Assembly (NCBI RefSeq): GCF_001590985.1
Contig: NZ_BCTX01000007.1
Location: 1-64,000, forward strand
Origin: Novosphingobium naphthalenivorans NBRC 102051
Lineage (GTDB): Bacteria > Pseudomonadota > Alphaproteobacteria > Sphingomonadales > Sphingomonadaceae
Direction of reading: 5' to 3'
DNA: 64,000 bases
A program made the position numbers and the translations under genes. Positions 26,921-35,470 of this stretch are shown here, piece after piece. The number at the start of each line of letters is the position of its first letter. Position 1 is the first letter of the stretch. Under the pieces are notes generated by a model, which did no database searches, had not been told where the DNA came from, and saw only the letters and a list, made by a program, of their open reading frames with translations.

Positions 26921-27330
26921 GCCCATCTCCGTGCCCTCCGCGTGACCAGCCAATTCGGGATGCTGTCGATGATGCGGGCGATGCCGATCGCCAGCGCGGC
27001 GCCGGCAATTCCGGCACAGGCGATCAGCCCGGCCATGAGCGGCACTGGCAGCACGCTGTCCGCGGCCCCGCACAAGCCAAGAGCGGCATAGGCCAGGGCG
27101 GTGATGACCGGCCCGGTGAAGGTTAGCAGGAGAGCGTGCCGCCGCCAGCGCTGGCGCTCGCTTTCTAGGATGGTCCATTGCGCATCGCGAACGGACGCGA
27201 GGAACCGGACCCGGTCGCCCAGTTCCCACTGGCAGCGGACCAGGTAGTCGTGAAGGGATTCGTCCGGCCTGCGCACGACGAGGGTCAGGCGCTCATTGCC
27301 GCCACTGGGCGGGAGTATGTCCAGCATCAT
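26917..27330 (-). CDS. small two-helix membrane protein of the transfer operon
   Basis: The 137-aa protein has a soluble N-terminus (RLTLVVRRPDESLHDYLVRC) and two membrane helices (about 65-87 and 95-118) with a basic C-terminus. ATGA overlaps on both sides show coupling. It lacks the MNG-type N-terminus of the next two proteins but shares their overall layout (soluble start, two helices, basic tail). Function unknown. Confidence 0.68.
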   Translation of the reverse strand: MMLDILPPSGGNERLTLVVRRPDESLHDYLVRCQWELGDRVRFLASVRDAQWTILESERQRWRRHALLLTFTGPVITALAYAALGLCGAADSVLPVPLMAGLIACAGIAGAALAIGIARIIDSIPNWLVTRRARRWA

Positions 27331-27653
27331 CTTTTCCTCCTGAGTTTTGCGAGCAAGCGGCCCGCGGCCCCGGTCAGGCTGATGAGGATGAGCCCGGTCA
27401 GGAAACAGCCGCCGCCAACGATCGCCGCGCCGCGAAGAACGATGCCAGCGGGCTGTTCGAGCACCAGCCCGGCCGCGAGCACGAGCGATGCGATCATCAC
27501 GGATTCGATGACCACCAGGCGGAAGCGCCAGCGCAATGCGTCGGCTTCCGCCCGTGCGGCGACGCGCGCCTCGATGATCCGCTCGATATCCTCATCCGGG
27601 CTCTCCACGAGCCGGAGCGGCAACTGGTCGGGGGAGGGGGAGCGCCGCGTCAT
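27327..27653 (-). CDS. small two-helix membrane protein after traC
   Basis: The 108-aa protein has an acidic, helical N-terminus (SPDEDIERIIEARVAARAEA), two membrane helices (about 47-65 and 72-92) and a basic end (LLAKLRRKR). It is coupled to traC (ATGA overlap). No known family is recognised; in F the corresponding interval holds small genes such as trbI. Confidence 0.68.
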   Translation of the reverse strand: MTRRSPSPDQLPLRLVESPDEDIERIIEARVAARAEADALRWRFRLVVIESVMIASLVLAAGLVLEQPAGIVLRGAAIVGGGCFLTGLILISLTGAAGRLLAKLRRKR

Positions 27654-30166
27654 GACAGCGCGCTCCGCTTCAGCGGCGCTGCGTCATCGAAGGACGTGCC
27701 GATTATCCCGGCGGGATCGACGCCGGCGAGATCGCACACCGCTTCGAGCGGCGAGCGTCCGGCGCGGACCAGCGCCTCGAACGCGGCCACGTCTTCGGGC
27801 GCGGAGGTGTTGATCCAGTAGCTGAACGGATCGACGACGAGCCGGGCGATGCCGAGGCCAAGCGGGCTGTCGATGAAGACTTCCGAATAGTTCGGTTTGT
27901 TGTTGCGGACCGATTTCAGGAGGTCGAGGACGAAACCCGAATAGTCGAGGATCTTGTTTTCGACCGCCTTGTCATAGGTCGATCCCTGCAGGAGGAAGCG
28001 CGTCGCGGCATTTTCCAGGATCACCTGTCCCGTGCCGCCGAACAGCAGCAGATCGTTCATGCTCTGGAGAATGATGCCGAAGCTGCCGCGATATTTTCGG
28101 GCGCGGCGATAGCCCTGGCTGATCGCCTCGGCGAGGCGCGACAGGTCCTGGCCCTCTTCGCGGGTCATGAACTGCGCGGCTTCATCGCACAGCACGAAGC
28201 GGGGGCGATCACGGGCGGACAGGTAGAGTTCCTGCGTTACCGCGTTGATCACCACCATGACGACCACGTTGAACAGGTCAGGCATGGCCTTCAGGCGCTC
28301 GAGTTCGAGCACCACGAATTCATCGTTCGAGATGTCGAACGTGCTGGGACCGTTGAAATAATGGCCGTAGGCTCCGTCCGACCCGAAATCACGCAGGTTG
28401 AAGGCCAATTCGCGCGCCGTGGGCACGAGGTGGTCGACCCGGTCGAGATCGGAGACGGTGTTGGCCGGATAGGAGCCGAGCCATTCGCGCACCGCATCGA
28501 TCCCGGCTTCCGCGCGGCCGCTCTCGATCGCCCATTGCACGGCGGACTTGAGCAGGTTCCATTCGGACGTGGTGACGCCCTTGCGCGTCCCGGCGTTGGC
28601 CATCTCCGCGACGATCGACACCGCCATCGAGATCGCGGACTCTCGATCGTCGCCGTCGAGAGCGAGCCCCAGGTCGAACGGATTGAGGACGAGATGCTCT
28701 TCGCCCAGATCGATGTAACGGCCCGAGCAGAGCGTGCAGAGCTTCTTGTAGCTGCCGCCGATGTCGATGATGCGGATGAGCGCGTTCTGCGCGAAATACT
28801 GCTGGCACAGGTTATTGAGCAGGAAGCTCTTGCCCGCGCCCGATTCCGCCGAGACGATGAAGTTGTAGTTGTTGATACGCGGATCGAAGAGGTCGAGCGT
28901 GATGAGCTGCCCCTTGCGGCCCGTGTAGAGCAGCGCCGGCCGCCCGCCGCCCCGGAAATCGGTTTGGATCGGCGACATCAGCACGCCCGCGCGCACCGGC
29001 ACGCGGAAATCGCGCTGCAGCATACCGATCGTGCGTCGCTCGGGGTACAGGCCGAAGGGCAGGCTCGCGGCCAGCAGGATCGGGTTGAGGTAGGATTCCT
29101 CCTGGACCATCCACGGCAGCGGTTCGCTCTCCCACAGCCGCTTGGCGCGCGCCGCCATCTCGCGGGCCTGATGGCGGTCGCGGCCGAACACCCACATGGT
29201 GGGGATTACCGAGACGAACCGGGTGTTTCCGGCCTCGTCCAGGATCCACCCGATCTCTTCGATCTGCTTGCCGACCTCGACCGCGAAGGACCCCGCCGCC
29301 TTCTGCGCCGAGAGAATCTGCGCGCGCTTGTGGATCTCGAAGGCCGAGTGATCGAAGAGGACATTGAGCGTATAGAGGAACGGCCCGCCGATCTGGTCGC
29401 TGTCCTCGGACGACCCGCGCATGCCGCCGGTGAGACGATTGGCACGTTCGGCGGTGATCCGCCGCGGCGGCGACTTGGGCGTCAGACAGCGCGCCACCTG
29501 GTTGCCCAGATATACTTCCGGCCCGTCGAAGCGGAGCGCCGGCCCGGCATCGATGATCTGGCGGCGCAGCGGCACGTCGGCGGTCTGGGTGAAGACGCCG
29601 GGCGCGGGCGCATGAACGCCGTTGAAAATGCGCCGGTAGAGCGAGATGATCTCGCTCGGCGCCATCGGGCGGATGCCGAGCTTGGCGAGCTGCTCCTCGA
29701 TCTGGCGGCGCAGGTCGCTGTCCATCGGCGCGCGCGTCTTGACCGACAGGAATGCGCGGAAATCGCGGATCGGGATGCCATGCAGGGCCTTCAAGCCCAT
29801 GGTGCCGGCGCGCAGATAGTCGAAGGTGCGCCGGGCCGAGGCCTGGATGAGCGGATCGGGCCGTGTCTTGAGGTCGAGAAAGGCGTCGAGCGCATCGTCG
29901 ATCAGCGGGTCGGCGAAACTCTGGAGCTGGAGGATCGTGCCTTCGGGAAAATTGACGTTGAGCAGCCCCAGCAGCGCCTCATGGACATGGGCGAACATGT
30001 AGGGGGAGGGGATCAGCTCCCAGCTATAGCCCCAGCCATCGTCGATGGTGAGGAAGGCCTGTTCTTCCTCGACCCAGGCGGCGAGCGGAAGAAAATCGGA
30101 ATAGCTGTCGCGCTCGACGCTGCGGCGCAGCCGCGCCAGCGTCATGCCCGATTGATAGCTGGTCAT
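27650..30166 (-). CDS. traC: TraC (VirB4-type) conjugal transfer ATPase
   Basis: The 838-aa ATPase belongs to the VirB4/TraC family that powers pilus biogenesis at the inner membrane. An N-terminal TraC domain (about 1-420) is followed by the RecA-like domain with Walker A SAESGAGKSFLL (about residue 440) and Walker B RFVLCDEAAQFM (about 660). The conserved YIDLGEEHLVLNPFDLGL lies between them. Length matches F TraC (875 aa). It overlaps traV upstream and the small gene downstream by ATGA junctions. It is the only ATPase of the secretion machinery in the window; no VirD4/TraD coupling ATPase was found. Confidence 0.96.
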   Translation of the reverse strand: MTSYQSGMTLARLRRSVERDSYSDFLPLAAWVEEEQAFLTIDDGWGYSWELIPSPYMFAHVHEALLGLLNVNFPEGTILQLQSFADPLIDDALDAFLDLKTRPDPLIQASARRTFDYLRAGTMGLKALHGIPIRDFRAFLSVKTRAPMDSDLRRQIEEQLAKLGIRPMAPSEIISLYRRIFNGVHAPAPGVFTQTADVPLRRQIIDAGPALRFDGPEVYLGNQVARCLTPKSPPRRITAERANRLTGGMRGSSEDSDQIGGPFLYTLNVLFDHSAFEIHKRAQILSAQKAAGSFAVEVGKQIEEIGWILDEAGNTRFVSVIPTMWVFGRDRHQAREMAARAKRLWESEPLPWMVQEESYLNPILLAASLPFGLYPERRTIGMLQRDFRVPVRAGVLMSPIQTDFRGGGRPALLYTGRKGQLITLDLFDPRINNYNFIVSAESGAGKSFLLNNLCQQYFAQNALIRIIDIGGSYKKLCTLCSGRYIDLGEEHLVLNPFDLGLALDGDDRESAISMAVSIVAEMANAGTRKGVTTSEWNLLKSAVQWAIESGRAEAGIDAVREWLGSYPANTVSDLDRVDHLVPTARELAFNLRDFGSDGAYGHYFNGPSTFDISNDEFVVLELERLKAMPDLFNVVVMVVINAVTQELYLSARDRPRFVLCDEAAQFMTREEGQDLSRLAEAISQGYRRARKYRGSFGIILQSMNDLLLFGGTGQVILENAATRFLLQGSTYDKAVENKILDYSGFVLDLLKSVRNNKPNYSEVFIDSPLGLGIARLVVDPFSYWINTSAPEDVAAFEALVRAGRSPLEAVCDLAGVDPAGIIGTSFDDAAPLKRSALS

Positions 30167-30786
30167 GGCCGGGCCCCCGCATCATTCTGGCCATCGTCGG
30201 GGCGGTCCCTGACCTGTTCGAGCACGTTCGCGCGGGACGCGGGCGAAACCGGGGCGACAAGATAGTCGCCGACCACCCATTGCGGGCGCTCGACCAGCGA
30301 ATAGACATAGCGCGGCATGTAGAGCCGGTCGGGCCGCTGGCGGTCGGCATAGGGCAGGATCAGCGTCCGGACCGAACGCGGGGGCTTGAGCATCGGCGTG
30401 ACCGGCTGCTCGATCAGCCCCTGGAGCTCGCGATAGACGCTATCGCGATAACCGGCGAAGGCGCCCGACGTTGTTCCAGTGGAACCGCGCGCGGCCTTGC
30501 CGTCCCTGAGCAACTTCCTGTCCCTGGTGACCGCCGGATCGGACTTCGACGCGACGCCCGCAACGGCATCGGCATAGGCCTTCTCAGGGTGGATGCACTG
30601 GCCGTGATCGTCGTTCTTGCAACTGAACTTCTCGCTATAGGGCGACATGATCGAGCCCATCGTCGCGCAGCCGCTCAGCATGAAGGCGGCGCAGACCGGA
30701 AGAAGCGGGGAGAGGGCGCGCGATCGGCGCGCGGGCGATAGAGGCCGCATGGGCGATACTCCCTGTTGGATGAGGAGCCGGCGCAT
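30163..30786 (-). CDS. traV: TraV outer-membrane lipoprotein (VirB7-like)
   Basis: The 207-aa protein has a lipobox LSGC (FMLSGCATMGSIMSPY) and the TraV Cys pattern (FSCKNDDHGQC). TraV anchors the TraK/TraB core complex in the outer membrane. The start may be 30786 (TGATG overlap with traB, 207 aa) or 30750 (AGGGAG at good spacing, 195 aa with a more normal signal peptide). The C-terminal half, with a VYSLVERPQWVVGDYLV block, is typical. Confidence 0.9.
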   Translation of the reverse strand: MRRLLIQQGVSPMRPLSPARRSRALSPLLPVCAAFMLSGCATMGSIMSPYSEKFSCKNDDHGQCIHPEKAYADAVAGVASKSDPAVTRDRKLLRDGKAARGSTGTTSGAFAGYRDSVYRELQGLIEQPVTPMLKPPRSVRTLILPYADRQRPDRLYMPRYVYSLVERPQWVVGDYLVAPVSPASRANVLEQVRDRPDDGQNDAGARP

Positions 30787-32099
30787 CAGAACTTGCTTCC
30801 GGCGGTCGGCTTGATATCGAGGGTGACGCCCTCCTGGATCACAACCACGACGTCCTTCGCCGCGCCGACCTCAACGATCGGCCCCGCCTGGCGCGCGAGA
30901 TCGAGATAGAAATCGGTGAGCTTCTCGGACGATCGCGACAGGCCGCCGGCGATGCCGGCCTTGGCGGCGTCGCCCGCATCGAGCGTGCGCACCGAACCCA
31001 GCGCCGAGGTCGAGACGTCGCCGACCGTATTCTGGACCGTATCGGCGACCCCGGTGATGGTCCCGGCGATGAACGCGCGGGCAAGGGCCGCGCCGGCGCG
31101 GGTGACGACCTTGCCGGAGAGGCCCTTCTTGCCGTCGGCGTCGACGAAGAAGCCCTTGATGGGCTGGTCGACCACCGAGCGTTCGTCGAAATCGACGCAA
31201 GAGAGGCTGACCAACTGGACTTCGACCCGTTCCTTCGCGAGGCTGCCGGTGGCGTTGCCGATGACGAAGCAGCCGGCGAGGTTGGCTTTGACGTCATTGG
31301 GCAGGACGGCGGGGGCTTGCACCCGCGCGATCAACGGTTCGGGATTGTTGGTCGCATCCCGGCTCGCCAGCGCATCGATCCCGGTCAGCAGCCGCGCCTT
31401 CATGAAACCAGGTGGCAAATAGATGGTCCGCGTCTTTTTTTTAGCGGCCTGTGCCCCATCGGCGGCCGCGACCGGACTGGTCGCGGCGCCGATCGCGCCC
31501 ACGGTCTTCTCGACCGGCGGGGCCGGAGGCGCTGGCGGCGCGGCGGGCGGCGCGGGCGGCTTCGCGACGGAAGGATCGATGTCACCGGTCGCGGGCGGTT
31601 CGGGAAAGTCGGGAACCGAGCCGGGGATCGCCGGAGGAAGATCGCCGTCCAGCGCATGGGGCGGCGTGCCGGAACCGGGCGCGACCTTGCCTTCCTCGAT
31701 GGCGGAGACGCGATCGCCGAGCAATTGCTGTCCATCAAGAATCTTCTGCAGGTCGCCGCGCAGCTTGACCTCTAGGCTGTCGCCGCGAAGCCCCGCGCCC
31801 ATGTCGAGCTTCGAACTGGGCGATGGCGCGGCCTGCTCGGTCTTGTCGCCGCTGGCCGTGTAGAGGCCGAGCCCCAGCACGCCGATCGCACCGGCAACGC
31901 CAAGCTGCCTCAAACGCAGCTGCTGGCGTGCGGTCAGCGTTTGCCACCGCGTCTTGAGATCGAGCAGCGCGGGGCCGCGCGTATTCTCGCCAGGACGAGG
32001 GCGGTCCGCCTCATAGCCGTCGAGGTCGAGTTCCTCCGCGCGATCGGCAGGACCGCGCCCGCGGGGCCCGCGACCGCCGCGAGAGTCCCCGCCGCTCAT
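30786..32099 (-). CDS. traB: TraB (VirB10-like) core-complex protein
   Basis: The 437-aa protein has a charged cytoplasmic start and one membrane helix (about 67-80, LGVAGAIGVLGLGLYT). A periplasmic coiled-coil and a Pro-rich stretch (PPAPPAAPPAPPAPPVEK) follow, then the VirB10-like domain: TIYLPPGFMKARLLTGIDAL, PNDVKANLAGCFVIGNATG, VSLSCVDFDERSVV. It spans the envelope as part of the T4SS core complex. A run of eight A residues (31435-31442 on the coding strand) encodes the Lys-rich junction before the domain. Confidence 0.94.
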   Translation of the reverse strand: MSGGDSRGGRGPRGRGPADRAEELDLDGYEADRPRPGENTRGPALLDLKTRWQTLTARQQLRLRQLGVAGAIGVLGLGLYTASGDKTEQAAPSPSSKLDMGAGLRGDSLEVKLRGDLQKILDGQQLLGDRVSAIEEGKVAPGSGTPPHALDGDLPPAIPGSVPDFPEPPATGDIDPSVAKPPAPPAAPPAPPAPPVEKTVGAIGAATSPVAAADGAQAAKKKTRTIYLPPGFMKARLLTGIDALASRDATNNPEPLIARVQAPAVLPNDVKANLAGCFVIGNATGSLAKERVEVQLVSLSCVDFDERSVVDQPIKGFFVDADGKKGLSGKVVTRAGAALARAFIAGTITGVADTVQNTVGDVSTSALGSVRTLDAGDAAKAGIAGGLSRSSEKLTDFYLDLARQAGPIVEVGAAKDVVVVIQEGVTLDIKPTAGSKF

Positions 32100-32863
32100 T
32101 GCCCGGCTCCCCGGCGAACGACGATCAGCCGCGCGGCTTCCCCGGCCTCGATATTGCCCCGGTCGAGGGTGATCGCGAAGATGTTGGCGCCGAGCGCGCC
32201 GTCGAGAAAACCGCGTTCGTCGAGCTGCGCGCCGCCGGCGGCAGAGACCAGATATTCCGATGCCGAGAGGCCGGACCCGTCGATTTCGATGCGGCGTCGT
32301 TCCTCCAGCGTGGCGCCCGGCAGCGTCGCGAGCCGGATCGGCCCGGATCGGGGCGCAACGCTGGTGAAGCTCGCCGGGATCCGGTCCTGGAGCATCGAGA
32401 GCGTGATCGAGACTGCACGCTCTTCTTCGACCAGGGGTCCTAGCAGTTCCTCATTGGCGCGGGCGCGCTGGGGAGCGCCGGGCTGGAGCATCACCGTCTG
32501 CGCCGGAATATCCGACGGCTCGGCATAGAGCGCATAGACCGCGCCGTTGCAGGTGATGAAGAACTCAGACGGCACGGTGACGAAGCTGCGCGTCACCATC
32601 CCGGCGTCGTCGATCTCGCGAACGAGGAACTTGATCCAGGCGTCGGAACCGGCGCGCTCCACGGCGATCGCCTTTTCGGCGCTGAACCTGACGTCCTCGA
32701 TTTCGCCGCCCGAACAGATGACATGGTTGATGTCGCGGTTTGACAGGCGGATCGTGCTGGTCTGGTCGGGCAGAACCATGATGGATTGCGCGGCGGCCGG
32801 AGCGGCAAGCGACAGGGCGAGCAGCATCAGGCTCGGCCGCGCGGACTTAGCGAGGCTGGACAT
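32096..32863 (-). CDS. traK: TraK (VirB9-like/secretin-type) core-complex protein
   Basis: The 255-aa protein has a signal peptide (SLMLLALSLAAPAAAQ), then LSNRDINHVICSGGEIEDVR and a beta-rich domain typical of TraK, which forms the periplasmic/outer-membrane ring with TraB and TraV. The ATG at 32863 is chosen over 32878 because AGGAAA lies 8 nt before it. The gene overlaps the end of traE by 17 bp and the start of traB by ATGA. Confidence 0.92.
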   Translation of the reverse strand: MSSLAKSARPSLMLLALSLAAPAAAQSIMVLPDQTSTIRLSNRDINHVICSGGEIEDVRFSAEKAIAVERAGSDAWIKFLVREIDDAGMVTRSFVTVPSEFFITCNGAVYALYAEPSDIPAQTVMLQPGAPQRARANEELLGPLVEEERAVSITLSMLQDRIPASFTSVAPRSGPIRLATLPGATLEERRRIEIDGSGLSASEYLVSAAGGAQLDERGFLDGALGANIFAITLDRGNIEAGEAARLIVVRRGAGQ

Positions 32864-33485
32864 CGAAATTTTCCTCATTGAGGGCGGTCAGCCAGAAGCG
32901 GCCATTGTCGATCACGTAACGGATCCGAAGATTGCCCCGGAACTTGCGGATCACCCCGCCGATCACCCGGACCTTCTCGACCGGCACGAGAATCTCGGTC
33001 CGGGTCCAGGTGACGGGCTGGTCGGGGCGGATATAGGTCGCGATCGAGAGCGTCGGATTATTGGCCAGTTCGTCGAGCAGCCGGTTGAGGCTGTCGCGCA
33101 GGCTGTTGTAGGTCGAGGGGTGCGTGATGCTCAGCAGTTCCTGGAACTGCCGATCCGCGGAGTAGGCGGAGTAGGTGCCCGAGAGCGACACGACATTGCG
33201 CGTGATCGAGCGCAGATAGGCCTCGGACGGCTCGCCGCCCGTGACATAGAGGTCGCCGCCCGCGCCGTAGGGGACGATGATCGTCCGGGTGTTCTGGTTG
33301 GAGGTGTAGATCACCGTGCCCAGCACCGCCGTGATCCCGAACAGGCCGATGACGGCGAGCTTCAACAGCCGGTTCTCCTCGAACAGGTTGCTCGCCCCTT
33401 GCAGGTAGCGGTGGATGCCATAGCTGCCCGGCTTGCCGATCAGCGGATCGCGTGGGGGTGTGCCGGGGGATTTGCGTCCGAACAT
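32847..33485 (-). CDS. traE: TraE (VirB8-like) inner-membrane protein
   Basis: The protein has about 212 aa with one N-terminal membrane helix (LAVIGLFGITAVLGTVIYTS) and a periplasmic domain with the TraE blocks RTIIVPYGAGGDLYVTGG and PSEAYLRSITRNVVSL. TraE is the VirB8 counterpart of F-type systems. Two starts are possible: 33485 (GAGG at good spacing) and 33497 (ATGA overlap with traL, four extra residues). Confidence 0.92.
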   Translation of the reverse strand: MFGRKSPGTPPRDPLIGKPGSYGIHRYLQGASNLFEENRLLKLAVIGLFGITAVLGTVIYTSNQNTRTIIVPYGAGGDLYVTGGEPSEAYLRSITRNVVSLSGTYSAYSADRQFQELLSITHPSTYNSLRDSLNRLLDELANNPTLSIATYIRPDQPVTWTRTEILVPVEKVRVIGGVIRKFRGNLRIRYVIDNGRFWLTALNEENFDVQPR

Positions 33486-33493
33486 GGCCCGCC

Positions 33494-33760
33494 TCATTCG
33501 TAGAACCGAGTCTGGGTCGGACCCGGATAGTTGGACCAGCGGACCAGGCCCCAGCGCCAGGCCATGTGCGGGATGAAGCCGCGCGGCTTGGTGCGGAGCC
33601 AGGGAACGAAAAGGAGAAGACCCGCGACGAGCGCCCAACCGAGCATCCCGCCCACGATCACGGCGACGAAGATCACCGTGATCACGAGCACGAACTCGTC
33701 CGATCCGAACCACAGGATCTGGACGGGTTTGTGCAGATATTGGGGTAGCCGCTCGTCCAC
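33494..33760 (-). CDS. traL: TraL (VirB3-like) small inner-membrane protein
   Basis: The 88-aa protein is of standard TraL length. It begins with DERLPQYLHKPVQILWFGSD and has a hydrophobic segment (about 20-55), then WLRTKPRGFIPHMAWRWGLV, the TraL signature region. A GTG start at 33760 with AGGAGGA upstream is used; no ATG precedes the conserved N-terminus. Confidence 0.92.
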   Translation of the reverse strand: MDERLPQYLHKPVQILWFGSDEFVLVITVIFVAVIVGGMLGWALVAGLLLFVPWLRTKPRGFIPHMAWRWGLVRWSNYPGPTQTRFYE

Positions 33761-33855
33761 GAGCCTTCTCCTCCTTGCGTCGTGACCTCCCTGCGAAGCT
33801 GGTTGAACTTCGGGGGTTGTCCCGCCAGTGCGCCTCATGCGCCCTGGCCCGTTGA

Positions 33856-33890
33856 GGTCCGCCGACCGCGCCCAGGCGCGGCGGCGGACC
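33856..33890 (-). terminator. strong hairpin just downstream of traA
   Basis: Arms GGTCCGCCG and CGGCGGACC enclose a second perfect stem CCGCGCC/GGCGCGG with a 2-base loop and one unpaired A. It begins 6 nt after the traA stop on the minus strand. No T run follows, so it may act as an attenuator or mRNA 3' stabiliser that lets pilin be made in excess over TraL and the rest. Confidence 0.6.
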
Positions 33891-33896
33891 AATCCG

Positions 33897-34214
33897 TCAG
33901 ATGACCATTCCGAATGTCTGGAGGATCGAGTCCGCCTTGATCAGGCAGACGGCCGCCACGATGGTCGGGATGCCGATCATGATGTTCGAGAAGAGCCTGC
34001 TCACGCCGAACAGGAAGGCCGCGACGCCGCCGACGAAGCCGAGCGGGCCTTTGACCCCTTGATTGACCACGATATCGTAGATGTCGTAGCCGAGGTCGCC
34101 GGCCGCCGGCGCCGAGAAGGCGTGAGCCCCACCGGCCCCGAGCAGCGCGAGCAGGGTTACGGGAATGCCGACATTGGCGATTGAGGCGGATTGTCTGCCG
34201 AGTGTTTTCAACAT
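33897..34214 (-). CDS. traA: TraA-like conjugative pilin
   Basis: The 105-aa prepilin has a basic start, a long leader (IPVTLLALLGAGGAHAFSAP, with probable cleavage near AHA-FSAP) and two hydrophobic segments (about 58-76, GPLGFVGGVAAFLFGVSRLF, and 80-96). This is the form of F-type pilins. The start at 34214 has GGAGC at 7 nt. It lies at the head of traL-traE-traK as expected and is followed by a strong hairpin. The signal peptidase encoded at 19696-20307 is the likely processing enzyme. Confidence 0.88.
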   Translation of the reverse strand: MLKTLGRQSASIANVGIPVTLLALLGAGGAHAFSAPAAGDLGYDIYDIVVNQGVKGPLGFVGGVAAFLFGVSRLFSNIMIGIPTIVAAVCLIKADSILQTFGMVI

Positions 34215-34395
34215 GCACTTGCTCCAGGGAAGATGGGCCGCTCCGGGGACTGCTTGCCGGCATCGATGAGGATCGCTGTCGGCCGACGGCGAGGCTGGAC
34301 GGCCCGGTTCGGGTCCCGCCGCCGGCATTGGGATTTGCGCGGCAGCGGCAGAGCCGATGCACCGCGCGTTCGCGATGTGAGGAGCCGGAAGGCGA

Positions 34396-35178
34396 TCAGC
34401 GGCCGGCATTGGCGAGCGCCTTCTTACCGTCGAGGAACGCCTCGATCTCGGCCTGCCGGAAACCGGAAATCATCTGTCCGTCCGCGATCAGGGTCGGCGT
34501 GCCGGTGATGCCGGTCTTGCCGACGATTCCGGCATGCGCCTCGACCCTGGCCTTGCCTTCCGCGCATGTGCGCAAAGGCGTGGGCGCGGTTCCGGCGTAG
34601 ATCGCCTTGAACGCCGCTTCCTTGTCCGGGGAGCAAAGGACATGCTCGGCCTTGGCGGCGGCCTCGGCGTGGATGCCGGAGACGAAGAAGATCAGGCGCC
34701 GCACCGGCTTGCCTTCGGCCGCTTTCGCCGCCCAGAAGCGGTCGAGCGCCCGGCAGTAGGGACAGTCGGGATCGGTGAACTCAATCACCGTGGGCGCGCC
34801 CGCCGGACCGATGGCGAGGGCCATGCCGGTGTCGATCCCGGCGAGTTTCTTCGCTGAAGCGGCGTTCTGCGCCAGCGCGGTGAGGTTCTGGCCGTTGCGG
34901 TCGTAGATTTCCGCGAACAACAGATGTTCGCTGTCAGGCGCATAGTAGATGATGCGGCCGCCCGCCGTCGCCTGATAGATCGGGCCCTTGACGGGCGCCG
35001 GCCCGAAATCCTCGAATTGCAGATTGACGAAGGTCTGCCGCAACTCGCTTTCGGCATCGCGCGCGGCGGCGGTAAGCGGATCGGCGGCTTGCGCGAACGC
35101 TGCGCCTTGAGCAGCGAGCAACAAGGGGAGGACGAGGGCTGCCGCACCAAACAGGCGGGTGGGCTTATGGATGTGCAT
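34396..35178 (-). CDS. DsbC-like thiol:disulfide interchange protein of the transfer operon
   Basis: The 260-aa protein has a signal peptide (LVLPLLLAAQGAAFAQ), an N-terminal dimerisation-like region (YQATAGGRIIYYAPDSEHLL) and a thioredoxin domain with the active site CPYC (EFTDPDCPYCRALDRF). A cis-Pro segment GTPTLI follows near the C-terminus. DsbC-type proteins are common in F-type transfer operons, including SXT, where they fold the Cys-rich Tra proteins. The start at 35178 has AGGAGA 6 nt upstream. It overlaps the preceding lipoprotein gene by 14 bp. Confidence 0.9.
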   Translation of the reverse strand: MHIHKPTRLFGAAALVLPLLLAAQGAAFAQAADPLTAAARDAESELRQTFVNLQFEDFGPAPVKGPIYQATAGGRIIYYAPDSEHLLFAEIYDRNGQNLTALAQNAASAKKLAGIDTGMALAIGPAGAPTVIEFTDPDCPYCRALDRFWAAKAAEGKPVRRLIFFVSGIHAEAAAKAEHVLCSPDKEAAFKAIYAGTAPTPLRTCAEGKARVEAHAGIVGKTGITGTPTLIADGQMISGFRQAEIEAFLDGKKALANAGR

Positions 35179-35470
35179 GCGATCTCTCCTGAAGAGTGCT
35201 GGCAGGGCGGGAGAGCAGGCGCGCATCGACATGCGTGCCCGACCCCACCGGGATGTGCTCGGCAGTGACGGGTGCGGGCATCGACTCCATCCGGTTCGTC
35301 ACGGCGGCGCGCAGAACGAACCCATCGACCGTCGCCACCACGATGCGCGGCTGCTCGGCCACCGGCGCGATAACTGTCTGTCGGCCATGTCCGCCGGGTC
35401 CGGCACAGGCTGTCGTCGTGACGATCAGTGTGCCCAGGGCAGCCGTCATCGCTTTGGCAATCGGCATCAT
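35165..35470 (-). CDS. small lipoprotein, first gene of the transfer operon
   Basis: The 101-aa protein begins MMPIAKAMTAALGTLIVTTT followed by ACAG, a lipobox-like end of a signal sequence. The rest includes RIVVATVDGFVLRAAVTNRM. The start at 35470 is chosen for GGAG 6 nt upstream; ATGs at 35482 and 35500 are alternatives. No family recognised. It seems to be the first gene of the operon, so its 5' region should carry the transfer promoter. Confidence 0.62.
   Translation of the reverse strand: MMPIAKAMTAALGTLIVTTTACAGPGGHGRQTVIAPVAEQPRIVVATVDGFVLRAAVTNRMESMPAPVTAEHIPVGSGTHVDARLLSRPASTLQERSHAHP

Noticed and set aside
28361-30265. A long open frame on the plus strand opposite traC
   Set aside because: It is the codon-bias shadow of traC: composition is Arg/Asp/His/Gly-rich without hydrophobic core or motifs, whereas the minus strand has Walker motifs.
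31435-31442. Sequencing error in the T8 run of traB
   Set aside because: The traB frame is continuous and domain-like on both sides, so the run length appears correct.
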